Origin: Rhizobium terrae
GTDB taxonomy: Bacteria; Pseudomonadota; Alphaproteobacteria; Rhizobiales; Rhizobiaceae
DNA length: 64,000 nt
Direction of reading: 5' to 3'
Assembly (NCBI RefSeq): GCF_003425685.1
Contig: NZ_QJKM01000001.1
Location: forward strand, 178,920-242,919
Part shown: positions 35,352 through 43,910 of the stretch, in pieces
Position numbering within the stretch: the stretch's first letter is position 1
Layout: every line of letters starts with the position of its first letter
Notes under the pieces: model-generated
What the model saw: only the letters and a program-made list of their open reading frames with translations
Database searches by the model: none
Told to the model about the DNA's origin: nothing
Translations under genes and position numbers: made by a program

Positions 35352-36212
35352 ATGGACCGCAATTCGACGGGCCTTGTCTTCGTGTTGCCGGCGCTGATCG
35401 TGCTGGCGATGCTCATCGCCTATCCGGTTGCCTATACGGGCCTCCTGAGCGTCACCGACCGGCAGGGCGAGTTCGTCGGCCTCAACAACTTCCGGGCCGT
35501 GCTTGCCGCGCGTGCAACGCCGCAGGCCTTTTGGAACACGATCTGGTTCGTCGGCGGTTCCATCGTCTTCCAGGTCCTTCTCGGTACCGCGACGGCCATC
35601 CTGCTCAACCAGAGTTTCGTCGGCCGCGGCATCGTCCGTTCCATCACGCTCATCCCGTGGGTGGTTCCGGGCATCGTCGCGGCCACCACCTGGGCCTGGA
35701 TGTTCCACACCGAATTCGGCATCATCAACTACATGCTGACCGGACCCGGGATCATGCCGGAGCCGATCGGCTGGCTGACCAACCGCGACACGGTGATGCC
35801 GGTCCTGATCGCCATCAACGTCTGGAAGCTCTTTCCCTTCGTGGCGATCATGGTGCTCGCCGGCCTGCAGTCCATCCCGAACGACCTCTATGAGGCGGCA
35901 CGCGTCGACGGGGCCAACTTCTGGCAGGAAGTCTACCATATCATGATCCCGCAGGTGCGCTCGGTCATCGTCGCGGTGACCCTGCTCCTGGTCATCTGGG
36001 GACTGAACTCGATCACCATCATCTACGCGATCACCCGCGGCGGCCCTGCCAACCGCACGCTGATCACGCCGATCCAGATCTTCAGGCTCGCCTTCGAAAG
36101 CACCCAGTTCAACCAGGCCGCGGCGCTTTCGGTGATGTTCTTCGCGGTCGCGCTCATCATCGTCATCATCTACATCAAGGCGCTCGCCGCGACGCCGGGA
36201 GAGGCGAAATGA
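35352..36212 (+). CDS. Sugar ABC transporter permease (MalF/UgpA type)
   Basis: 286 residues, six membrane segments. Typical blocks are LVFVLPALIVLAMLIAYPVAYTGLLS, VGLNNFRAVL, SITLIPWVVPGIVAATTWAWMFH, and the ATPase-contacting EAARVDGANFWQEVYHIMIPQVR. AAGGAG precedes ATG 35352. It overlaps the second permease by four bases (ATGA). Confidence 0.93.
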   Translation: MDRNSTGLVFVLPALIVLAMLIAYPVAYTGLLSVTDRQGEFVGLNNFRAVLAARATPQAFWNTIWFVGGSIVFQVLLGTATAILLNQSFVGRGIVRSITLIPWVVPGIVAATTWAWMFHTEFGIINYMLTGPGIMPEPIGWLTNRDTVMPVLIAINVWKLFPFVAIMVLAGLQSIPNDLYEAARVDGANFWQEVYHIMIPQVRSVIVAVTLLLVIWGLNSITIIYAITRGGPANRTLITPIQIFRLAFESTQFNQAAALSVMFFAVALIIVIIYIKALAATPGEAK

Positions 36213-37057
36213 GCGAAGCCAGCACCCTCAAGCGCATCGGCCTGCCGATCCCGATCACCATCCTCGGAGTGGTCCTTGTGGTGTTCGCCTGCCTCTTCCC
36301 GTTCCTGTGGATGGGCGTTTCGTCGATCAAGACCCTGCCGGAACTCTACACCGTTCCGCCGATCTGGTGGCCGGCGACGCCGACGCTCGGCAACTATTAC
36401 AAGGTGCTCTTCGAGAGCAACATTCCGCGCTATTTCGTCAACAGCGTCATCATCTCCGTCGGCTCGACGTTTCTGGCGCTGATCCTGGCGATCTTCGCGT
36501 CCTACGGATTCGCCCGCTTCAATTTCCGCGGCAAGCCGCTGCTGCAGAGCTTCGTGCTGATCGGCCAGCTTCTGCCGACGGCGGCGATCATCGTGCCGCT
36601 GTTCATTACGCTGCGCGTGCTTGGCCTCGTCAACACCTACTGGGGCCTGATCCTGGTCTATATGATCATCACCCTGCCGCTCTCGGTCTGGATGCTGACC
36701 TCCTATTTCAAGGCGATCCCGGTGGAACTGGAGGAGGCGGCGATCATCGACGGGGCCTCCCGGCTCGGCATCCTGTTCCGCATCACGCTGCCGCTCTCGA
36801 CGCCCGGCATCGTCGCGGTCGTCGTCTACGCCTTCGTGACCACCTGGAACGAATTCGTCTTCGCCCTCTGCTTTGCAACCGACTCCTCGGTGAAGACGCT
36901 GCCGATCGGGCTTGCGGAGTTCTCGACCGAATTCAACACCGACTGGGGTGCGGTCATGGCCGCCTCGGTCGTCATGACGCTGCCGATCGCGCTTCTGTTC
37001 TTTTCGATGCAGCGTCTCTTCGTCGGCGGGCTGACCGCCGGCGCCACGAAAGGATGA
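36209..37057 (+). CDS. Sugar ABC transporter permease (MalG/UgpE type)
   Basis: 282 residues, six membrane segments. It shows LFPFLWMGVSSIK, NYYKVLFESNIPRYFVNSVIISVGSTFLALILAIFASYGFARF, and the coupling loop EEAAIIDGASRLGILFRITLPLSTPG. No ATPase gene follows: the next gene is an aldo/keto reductase two bases after the stop. The importer must borrow an ATP-binding protein, perhaps the UgpC/MalK-type protein encoded at 43911. Confidence 0.93.
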   Translation: MSEASTLKRIGLPIPITILGVVLVVFACLFPFLWMGVSSIKTLPELYTVPPIWWPATPTLGNYYKVLFESNIPRYFVNSVIISVGSTFLALILAIFASYGFARFNFRGKPLLQSFVLIGQLLPTAAIIVPLFITLRVLGLVNTYWGLILVYMIITLPLSVWMLTSYFKAIPVELEEAAIIDGASRLGILFRITLPLSTPGIVAVVVYAFVTTWNEFVFALCFATDSSVKTLPIGLAEFSTEFNTDWGAVMAASVVMTLPIALLFFSMQRLFVGGLTAGATKG

Positions 37058-37059
37058 TC

Positions 37060-37872
37060 ATGAGCGACAGGACCATCCCCAGGCTTGGCCTCGGCACCTT
37101 CGGCAGGACCGGAGACCAAGGCGTTGCCGCGCTTTTGAAGGCGATCGAGATCGGCTACCGCCATCTCGACACGGCGCAGAGCTACAATACCGAACGGCCG
37201 GTCGGCGAGGCGATGCGCCGCTCCGGCCTCAAGCGCGGCGACTTCTTCGTCACGACGAAGGTTGCCGACACCCGCCTCGACAGTGCACAGTTCATGCCGT
37301 CGGTGCGCGCCAGCCTCGACACGATCGGCGTCGACCAGGTCGACCTGCTGCTCATCCACTGGCCGTCGCATCGCGACATGGTGCCCTTCGAGGATTATAT
37401 GTCGGCGCTCGTCGAGGCGCAGCAGCGGGGATACGCACGCCTGATCGGCGTCTCCAACTATCCGATCGCCCTTCTGGAAAAGGCGCGGGCGCTGATCGGC
37501 GGGGACGCTCTGGCCACCAACCAGGTCGAGATCCATCCCTATCTGCAGTCGCCGAAGCTCACGGCCTACGTACGGCAGATCGGCCTGCCGCTCACAGCAT
37601 ACCAACCGCTCGCCAAGGGCGAGGTCGCGAACGACCCCGTCCTGATGCGCATCGCGGGGAAGCACGGCGTCACGGTTGCGGCGATCGCGCTCGCCTTCCT
37701 GATGGCCGAAGGGCACATCGTCATTCCGGCCTCGGGCAGCGAGGCTAATCTCAAGGCCAATTTCGCGGCCCGCACCGTCGTGCTGGACGCGGCCGAAATG
37801 GCCGAGATCCGCACGCTCGATCGCGGCTACCGTCGTATCGATCCCGAAAAATCACCCCGCTGGGACGATTGA
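37060..37872 (+). CDS. Aldo/keto reductase
   Basis: 270 residues. AKR features: IPRLGLGTFGRTG, the catalytic Asp and Tyr in YRHLDTAQSYNTE, Lys in FVTTKVAD, His in LLLIHWPSH, then IGVSNYPI and TNQVEIHPYLQ. It resembles short bacterial AKRs such as 2,5-diketogluconate reductase. It is tightly linked to the permease gene; AAAGG lies before ATG 37060. In context it may reduce or oxidise an imported uronate or keto acid; this is inference. Last gene of the acid-sugar operon. Confidence 0.9.
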   Translation: MSDRTIPRLGLGTFGRTGDQGVAALLKAIEIGYRHLDTAQSYNTERPVGEAMRRSGLKRGDFFVTTKVADTRLDSAQFMPSVRASLDTIGVDQVDLLLIHWPSHRDMVPFEDYMSALVEAQQRGYARLIGVSNYPIALLEKARALIGGDALATNQVEIHPYLQSPKLTAYVRQIGLPLTAYQPLAKGEVANDPVLMRIAGKHGVTVAAIALAFLMAEGHIVIPASGSEANLKANFAARTVVLDAAEMAEIRTLDRGYRRIDPEKSPRWDD

Positions 37873-38773
37873 AATCTTGAATGGAGTTGATCCTTGGGCT
37901 CGGTGAACATCGGGCAGGCGCTCAAGACCTAAGGGGGGCGCTCGAAGTTCTCCACGGCGTTTCGGTCGATATCGCCATCGACGGCGGCTGCGGGAGATTG
38001 GGCGCAGGCCTGCGCGTTGCAGCATTGTTGGGGAAATCGATCAAAGTCCGTTGCCGATGGCGGCCCGGTTGGTCACGATTGGAGCCCGTCCAGCGGAGGA
38101 TGATATTTTTGCGTAGTTTTGCCCCGACCCTGACCCGAGCCCGTCTCGAGCAACTGCTTTTCCCGCAGCCTTCGGACACGGAGCAGAGCCCGCCCGACGC
38201 CCATCCGGGAAGCCGGGAGGAACTGGGGCCTGGGTTCAACTCCGCACCGCCGCAGACCGGAACCGGCGAGAGGGAGGAAGGCCGCTGCTAGGGCATCGCC
38301 CCTCTCGGCGATAACTTTCCCTGCCGGCACGAATGTCCGAAGACATCGGAATTGAAGTGCCTCAGTGAGCTGGAAGCCTCCGTTCGGCCGGCCCGCATCC
38401 CGATTTCCGCCGGGCGCGCCCCGCATCCTCGATATGGTCCAGAATGCCGATGCAGCGGCGGCTTCACCGTGCTCGACCGGCCGCGGGCGGAAATGCTGCA
38501 CCGTGTCGGCCTTTCCGATCTTCCGAAGCCGCACGGGCCGGCGTGATCATCATCCTCATTGTCGGCTCCCATTGGGTGGAGCCCGACGAGAAAACCGTGG
38601 CTCGTGACCGCGGCCGCCGCTCCGGTGCCGATTTCAGGTCGGTCACTTTCGGGTCCGCTGCCTGAGGATCGGAATTGCCACCCCAATATCGCCGCCGATC
38701 GCCGCCGGCAGCATTGACACGCATCGTTGCGTAGATTTTATTGCTCAGATGTCAGACCAATTTTTTGAGAGCC
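37873..38773. other. 900-bp region without a recognised gene
   Basis: Frames of 100-150 codons exist on both strands but all are rich in Arg, Pro, Ser and Gly, lack recognisable domains and contradict one another in frame. I see no transposase or integrase remnant and no tRNA. The last 60 bases hold the promoter and operator candidate of the GntR gene. Confidence 0.5.
38714..38760 (+). promoter_or_regulatory. Proposed promoter and operator of the GntR operon
   Basis: TTGACA (38714-38719) and TTTATT (38737-38742) are spaced by 17 bases. An imperfect palindrome, TTGCTCAGA-TG-TCAGACCAA (38741-38760, seven of nine pairs), overlaps the -10 and presumed start site, as expected of an autoregulating FadR-type repressor. 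Confidence 0.4.
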
Positions 38774-39481
38774 ATGGACAAGCCGCTGATCCCCTCGCTG
38801 CCGCCGATCGACCGGGCCCGCCAGGTCGTCGATGCGCTCGCCGACTATGTGGAGGATGCCGACCTGAAGGCGGGGGACCGGCTGCCGGCTGAACGGGAAC
38901 TGATGGCGGCGCTTGGCGTCGGACGTTCGACCATCCGCGAAGCCATCCGCCAGTTCCAGGCGCTCGGCGTGGTCGAATCCCGCAAGGGAAGCGGCAATTA
39001 TCTCTTGAAGCCGATTTCCCGGCGCACGATCCACATGCCGCTTTCCCTCGACACGGCGAACCTGCGTGACGCACTGTTGCAGACGCTGCAGGTGCGGCGC
39101 GGGCTGGAATGCGAAGCCGGCATGGTCGCGGCGCGGATGCGCACGGCCGAAGACCTGAAGATCATCGAGGCGCGGCTCGAAGAGATGGAGCGTGTCCACC
39201 ACGCCAAGGGCGCGTCCGGACCGGAAGACCTGGCCTTCCATCTCGCCGTCTACGACGCCACCCACAATCCGCTCTTCCGCCAGCTTCTCGAACAGATGCG
39301 CGGGACCTTCGAGCGCTTCTGGAGCCATCCGTTCGAGCGCTTTGATTTCGCGCGCCGGTCCTTCCCGTTTCATCGGACGCTGTTCAACGCGATCGTCGCG
39401 CAGGATCCCGAGGCGGCGCGGGGCGAGACACTGAAGATCCTCGGAATCGTCGAGGAAGATATTAAGGAAATGTCCAGATGA
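38774..39481 (+). CDS. GntR-family (FadR/FCD) transcriptional regulator
   Basis: 235 residues. The GntR winged helix lies at about residues 20-80 (DADLKAGDRLPAERELMAALGVGRSTIREAIRQFQALGVVESRKGSGNYL). The FCD ligand domain has Asp/His metal-site candidates in EDLAFHLAVYDATHNPLF and FPFHRTLFNAIVAQD. ATG 38774 is preferred over the longer frame start at 38741, which lies inside the promoter. It overlaps the PLP enzyme gene (ATGA), so regulator, enzyme and importer form one unit. Confidence 0.9.
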   Translation: MDKPLIPSLPPIDRARQVVDALADYVEDADLKAGDRLPAERELMAALGVGRSTIREAIRQFQALGVVESRKGSGNYLLKPISRRTIHMPLSLDTANLRDALLQTLQVRRGLECEAGMVAARMRTAEDLKIIEARLEEMERVHHAKGASGPEDLAFHLAVYDATHNPLFRQLLEQMRGTFERFWSHPFERFDFARRSFPFHRTLFNAIVAQDPEAARGETLKILGIVEEDIKEMSR

Positions 39482-40644
39482 AAGACGGCCTCGAACCGTT
39501 CGAACTCGCCTCGCTGATCACCGCGCATGATGACGGCAATTTCGCCGAGGCGGTCGTTCCGCCGATCTTCCAGACGTCGCTGTTCACCTTTTCCGACTAC
39601 GACGACATGATCTCCGCCTATCGCGGCGAGAAGGTGCGGCCGATCTATACGCGCGGGCTCAATCCGACCGTGCGGGCCTTCGAGGAAATGCTGGCGAAGC
39701 TCGAAGGTGCGGAAGATGCGCTCGGTTTTGCGAGCGGCATGTCGGCGATCTCGTCCGCCGTCCTGAGCTTCGTCGAACCGGGCGACCGGATCGTTGCGGT
39801 CAAACATGTCTATCCCGACGCGTTCAGGCTGTTCGGAACCATTCTCAAGCGGATGAAGGTCGAGGTCACCTATGTCGACGGCCGCGACGAGGAGGCCGTC
39901 GCCAGGGCGCTGCCGGGGGCCAAGGTGTTCTACATGGAAAGCCCGACGAGCTGGGTGATGGAGGCTCATGACGTTGGTTCGCTGGCGGCGCTCGCCAGGA
40001 AGCATGGCGTCGTTTCGATGATCGACAACAGCTGGGCGAGCCCGTTTTTCCAGCGGCCGGTGACCCTCGGCGTCGATCTCGTCATCCATTCTGCCTCGAA
40101 ATATCTCGGCGGCCACAGCGATGTCGTGGCCGGCGTCGTCGCGGGCTCGAAGGAGATGATCGCGCGGCTGAAGGCGGAAGCCTATCCCTATCTCGGCGGC
40201 AAGCTTTCGCCTTTCGATGCCTGGCTTCTGATCCGAGGGCTCAGAACGCTGCCGATCCGCATGAAGGCGCATGAGGCCGCCGCGCTCACTATCGCCCGCC
40301 GCCTGCAGGAGCTCGATGTGGTGGAAACGGTCTGCCATCCGGGCCTGGCGAACCGGCTTCCGGCGGGGCTCAACGGCACGTCGGGCCTCTTCTCGTTCAT
40401 CTTCCGCGAGGGCGTCGATATCCGCGCCTTTGCCGACCATCTCAAGCTCTTCAAGCTCGGCGTCAGCTGGGGCGGCCACGAAAGCCTGATCGTCCCGGGC
40501 GAAGTGGTGCTGCAGCAGAAGGCCCAGCCGAATTCCGCGCATGCCTTCGGCATCCATGCGCGGTCCGTCCGCCTCCATGTCGGCCTCGAGGGAACCGAGG
40601 CCCTGTGGAGCGATCTTCAGGAGGCGATCGCCGTCGCTTCTTAG
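39478..40644 (+). CDS. Trans-sulfuration PLP enzyme (cystathionine gamma-lyase/synthase family)
   Basis: 388 residues of the Cys/Met metabolism PLP family. Seen are YTRGLNPTVRAFEEMLAKLEGAEDALGFASGMSAI, VYMESPTSWVMEAHD with MIDNSWASPFF (PLP-ring Asp), and the PLP lysine in HSASKYLGGHSDVVAG. The C-terminal SVRLHVGLEG block is present. Reactions in this family are beta- or gamma-elimination or replacement at S- or O-substituted amino acids. It is embedded in a CUT1 sugar-type importer operon, an unusual pairing suggesting a sugar-amino-acid conjugate or an amine substrate. It is distinct from the lyase domain at 13446. Confidence 0.85.
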   Translation: MKDGLEPFELASLITAHDDGNFAEAVVPPIFQTSLFTFSDYDDMISAYRGEKVRPIYTRGLNPTVRAFEEMLAKLEGAEDALGFASGMSAISSAVLSFVEPGDRIVAVKHVYPDAFRLFGTILKRMKVEVTYVDGRDEEAVARALPGAKVFYMESPTSWVMEAHDVGSLAALARKHGVVSMIDNSWASPFFQRPVTLGVDLVIHSASKYLGGHSDVVAGVVAGSKEMIARLKAEAYPYLGGKLSPFDAWLLIRGLRTLPIRMKAHEAAALTIARRLQELDVVETVCHPGLANRLPAGLNGTSGLFSFIFREGVDIRAFADHLKLFKLGVSWGGHESLIVPGEVVLQQKAQPNSAHAFGIHARSVRLHVGLEGTEALWSDLQEAIAVAS

Positions 40645-40676
40645 AACATCAACCGATAACAACTGGGAGAACGACA

Positions 40677-41936
40677 ATGAAGACACTGATAACGACCGCG
40701 CTTTTCGCGACGCTGATGGCCGGCAGCGCGATGGCAGACACCACGCTCAAGCTGGTCGAGGTGATCACCAGCCCGGAACGCACCGAGACGCTGAAGTCGA
40801 TCGTCGGCAAGTTCGAAGCCGCCAATCCCGGCACCAAGGTCGAGATCATCTCGCTGCCCTGGAATGAAGCCTTCCAGAAGTTCGCGACCATGGTTTCCGC
40901 CGGCGATAGGCCGGACGTGATGGAAATGCCGGACACATGGCTGTCGCTCTACGCCAATAACGGCATGCTGGAGAGCCTTGAGCCGTATCTGGCAAAGTGG
41001 GAGCACACCAAGGAACTGACGCCGCGGGCGCTCGAACTCGGCCGCGACGTCAAGAAGACCGCCTATATGCTGCCCTACGGCTTTTATCTGCGCGCCATGT
41101 TCTACAACAAGAAGCTGCTCGAGCAGGCAGGCGTCAAGGAACCGCCGAAGACCATGGAAGACTTCACCAAGGCTTCCGCTGCCGTCTCGAAGCTGCCAGG
41201 CAAATACGGCTACTGCATGCGCGGCGGCCCCGGCGGCCTGAACGGCTGGATGATCTTCGCCGCCTCGATGGCCGGCGACAACAAGTATTTCAAGGAGGAC
41301 GGCACCTCGACTATGAACAGCGAAGGCTGGGCAAAGGGCATCGAGTGGATGGTCGATCTTTATAAGAAGGGTTATGCGCCGAAGGACAGCGTCAACTGGG
41401 GCTTCAACGAAGTCGTCGCCGGCTTCTATTCCGGCACCTGCGCCTTCCTGGATCAGGACCCCGACGCACTGATCGCGATTGCCGAACGCATGAAGAAGGA
41501 AGATTTCGGTGTCATTCCGCTGCCGAAGGGCCCGGCCGGCAAGTCTTACCCGACGATCGGTTACGCCGGCTGGTCGATGTTCTCCTCGACCAAGAACAAG
41601 GATCTTTCCTGGAAGCTGATCGCGACCTTGGAGGGCAAGGAAGGCAATCTCGAATGGAACAAGAAGATCGGCGCCCTGCCGGCCTATACCTCCGCCGAGA
41701 AGGACCCGTTCTACGCCGGCGACCAGTTCAAGGGCTGGTTCGAGGAACTGGCCGACCCGAACACGGTGCCGACCGTGATGCCGACCTACCTGGAAGAGTT
41801 CGCCCTTTTCAAGGATTCGCTCGCCATCAAGACCTCGCAGCAGGCGCTTCTCGGCGACATCACCCCGAAACAGCTCGCCGACCAGTGGGCCGCTTATCTT
41901 ACCAAGGCACAGCAGAAGTTCCTGGCGAAGAAGTAA
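40677..41936 (+). CDS. Sugar-type ABC transporter periplasmic binding protein (family 1)
   Basis: 419 residues with signal peptide ending at AGSAMAD. Family-1 features: LKLVEVITSPERTETLKSIVGKFEAANPGTKVEI, MVSAGDRPDVMEMPDTWLSLYANNGMLESLEPYL, YMLPYGFYLRAMFYNKKLLEQAG and YPTIGYAGWSMFSSTKNKD. It is the receptor for the importer completed by the next three genes. A 184-base gap with a large palindromic element follows before the permease. Confidence 0.92.
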   Translation: MKTLITTALFATLMAGSAMADTTLKLVEVITSPERTETLKSIVGKFEAANPGTKVEIISLPWNEAFQKFATMVSAGDRPDVMEMPDTWLSLYANNGMLESLEPYLAKWEHTKELTPRALELGRDVKKTAYMLPYGFYLRAMFYNKKLLEQAGVKEPPKTMEDFTKASAAVSKLPGKYGYCMRGGPGGLNGWMIFAASMAGDNKYFKEDGTSTMNSEGWAKGIEWMVDLYKKGYAPKDSVNWGFNEVVAGFYSGTCAFLDQDPDALIAIAERMKKEDFGVIPLPKGPAGKSYPTIGYAGWSMFSSTKNKDLSWKLIATLEGKEGNLEWNKKIGALPAYTSAEKDPFYAGDQFKGWFEELADPNTVPTVMPTYLEEFALFKDSLAIKTSQQALLGDITPKQLADQWAAYLTKAQQKFLAKK

Positions 41937-41956
41937 CGCAGGCTGGCTTCGAGCTC

Positions 41957-42080
41957 GGAGCCCCCTCATCCGGCCCCACGGGCCACCTTCTCCCCGCGGG
42001 GGAGAAGGGGACGGAGGCGTCGCGGCTTATTCCCTTCTCCCAGCGGGGAGAAGGTGCCGGCAGGCGGATGAGGGGGCTCC
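41957..42080. repeat. Rhizobial-type intergenic palindromic element 2
   Basis: Nested inverted repeats. The outer arms GGAGCCCCCTCATCCG (41957-41972) and CGGATGAGGGGGCTCC (42065-42080) are perfect over 16 bases. The inner arms CACCTTCTCCCCGC (41984-41997) and GCGGGGAGAAGGTG (42043-42056) are perfect over 14 bases. The CCCTCATCCGGC...ACCTTCTCCCC layout is the familiar dispersed palindromic element of Rhizobiaceae. It lies between a binding-protein gene and its permease gene, as does element 1. Confidence 0.85.
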
Positions 42081-42120
42081 GGCTTCCTGTGGCCCATAAT
42101 AAAACGAAAGCCGACCACCG

Positions 42121-43056
42121 ATGACCATGACCGCCGATACGCTTGGCAGGCGCCACGACCGCAGGCCGTGGCTGACGCGGCTCGCGCATGCCTCCGAGCC
42201 CTACCTCTACAGCGCGCCGTCGCTGATCCTGATCGTCGTGGTCATGCTGGTGCCCCTCGTCATCGGCATTTCCTATGCCTTCCGGGATATCCAGCTGCTC
42301 AATCCGTTTTCCGGCGGTTTCATCGGGATCGAGCATTTCCGGACGCTCTCCGAGGATCCGGCCTTTTATGGAGCGCTGAGGAATACGCTGTGGTGGACCG
42401 GCGCCTCCGTTCTCCTGCAGTTCGTCTTCGGGCTCGTCCTCGCGCTGCTGCTCGACAAGCCGTTCTGGGGAAGGGGGCTCGTCCAGGCGCTGGTCTTTCT
42501 GCCCTGGGCCGTTCCCTCCTTCCTCGCCGGCCTCAACTGGGCCTGGCTGTTCAACCCGGTGATCGGGCCGATACCGCACTGGTTGTCCGGGCTCGGCCTG
42601 ATGGCGCAACCGGGCAACATCCTCTCCGATCCGCAATATGCGATGTGGGGGCCGATCGTCGCGAATGTCTGGTGGGGCATTCCGTTCTTCGCCATCACCC
42701 TGCTCGCCGCACTTCAGGCGATCCCGCGCGATCTCTACGAGGCGGCCTCGATCGACGGGGCAAGCTGGTCCCAGCGGTTCTTTTCGATCACTCTGCCGTT
42801 TCTCGCGCCGACGATCGCCATTACCGTGCTGCTGCGCACCGTCTGGATCTCGAATTTCGCCGACCTCATCGTCGTCATGACTGGCGGCGGTCCGGCCGAC
42901 CGCACCCAGATCGTCGCGAGCTACATCTTCACCCAGGCCTTCAAGGCGCTCGATTTCGGCTATGCATCGGCGATCGCGCTGGTTCTGCTCGTGCTGCTGC
43001 TCGTCTATTCGATGCTGATCATCCTGCTGCGGCAGACCTTGCTGAACAAGGATTGA
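42121..43056 (+). CDS. Sugar-type ABC transporter permease (MalF type)
   Basis: 311 residues, six predicted membrane segments plus an N-terminal cytosolic extension of about 30 residues. Conserved blocks: APSLILIVVVMLVPLVIGISYAFRDI, ALVFLPWAVPSFLAGLNWAWLFNP, and the coupling loop YEAASIDGASWSQRFFSITLPFLAPT. Met 42127 is an alternative start. It follows element 2 and precedes the second permease by four bases. Confidence 0.92.
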   Translation: MTMTADTLGRRHDRRPWLTRLAHASEPYLYSAPSLILIVVVMLVPLVIGISYAFRDIQLLNPFSGGFIGIEHFRTLSEDPAFYGALRNTLWWTGASVLLQFVFGLVLALLLDKPFWGRGLVQALVFLPWAVPSFLAGLNWAWLFNPVIGPIPHWLSGLGLMAQPGNILSDPQYAMWGPIVANVWWGIPFFAITLLAALQAIPRDLYEAASIDGASWSQRFFSITLPFLAPTIAITVLLRTVWISNFADLIVVMTGGGPADRTQIVASYIFTQAFKALDFGYASAIALVLLVLLLVYSMLIILLRQTLLNKD

Positions 43057-43060
43057 ACCC

Positions 43061-43891
43061 ATGAAGCAATCCCTTCTGCCGATCGTGGCGCATCGCCTGG
43101 CGATCCTCTGCTACATCGTGTTCGCGCTCTTCCCGCTGTTCTGGCTGCTGAAAGTGTCGGTGACGCCGAACGACCTTCTTTATTCGGAGGGTGTCAGGAT
43201 GTGGCCGTCGCGCACGACGTTCGACCATTATGCCTTCGTGCTTCGGCACAGTGCCTTTCCGACCTTCTTCAAGAACAGCCTGATCGTCTCGGCGTCGACG
43301 GCCGTGGTGGTGACGGCCTGCGCCTCGCTTTCCGGTTACGCGCTCTCCCGCTTCAGCTTCCGGGCGAAATACTGGATCGTCGCGCTGATGCTGCTGACCC
43401 AGATGTTTCCGCTGGTCATGCTGGTGGCGCCGATCTTCAAGATCCTCTCGCCGCTCGGCCTCACCAACAGCCTGACGGGTCTGGTGGTCGTTTATTCGGC
43501 GTTCAACGTGCCCTTCGCCACCTTCCTGATGCAGTCCTTCTTCGACGGCATCCCGAAGGACCTGGAAGAGGCGGCGATGATCGACGGGGCGACCAAGTTC
43601 ACGGCCTTCCGGCAGATCATCCTGCCGCTGACGTTGCCCGGCATCGCCGCGACGCTCGGCTTCGTCTTCACCGCCGCCTGGAGCGAACTACTTTTCGCGC
43701 TGATGCTGATCAACGGCAACGATGCGGCGACATTCCCCGTGGGGCTCCTCACCTTCGTGTCGAAATTTTCGGTCGACTTCGGCCAGATGATGGCGGCCGG
43801 CGTGCTCGCCCTCATCCCGGCCGGGCTCTTCTTTCTCCTCATCCAGCGTTACCTCGTCCAGGGCCTGACGGCCGGCGCGGTCAAAGGTTAG
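43061..43891 (+). CDS. Sugar-type ABC transporter permease (MalG type)
   Basis: 276 residues with six membrane segments: LAILCYIVFALFPLFWLLKVSV, NSLIVSASTAVVVTACASLSGYALSRF, and the coupling loop EEAAMIDGATKFTAFRQIILPLTLPG. It partners the preceding permease. The ATPase gene begins 19 bases downstream, after a short direct duplication of GGTTAGTCAAG. Confidence 0.93.
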   Translation: MKQSLLPIVAHRLAILCYIVFALFPLFWLLKVSVTPNDLLYSEGVRMWPSRTTFDHYAFVLRHSAFPTFFKNSLIVSASTAVVVTACASLSGYALSRFSFRAKYWIVALMLLTQMFPLVMLVAPIFKILSPLGLTNSLTGLVVVYSAFNVPFATFLMQSFFDGIPKDLEEAAMIDGATKFTAFRQIILPLTLPGIAATLGFVFTAAWSELLFALMLINGNDAATFPVGLLTFVSKFSVDFGQMMAAGVLALIPAGLFFLLIQRYLVQGLTAGAVKG

Positions 43892-43910
43892 TCAAGCAGG
43901 GTTAGTCAAG

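Noticed and set aside
37881..38291. A 136-codon frame after the aldo/keto reductase
   Set aside because: No ribosome site, no domain and an Arg/Pro-rich composition like the opposing frames.
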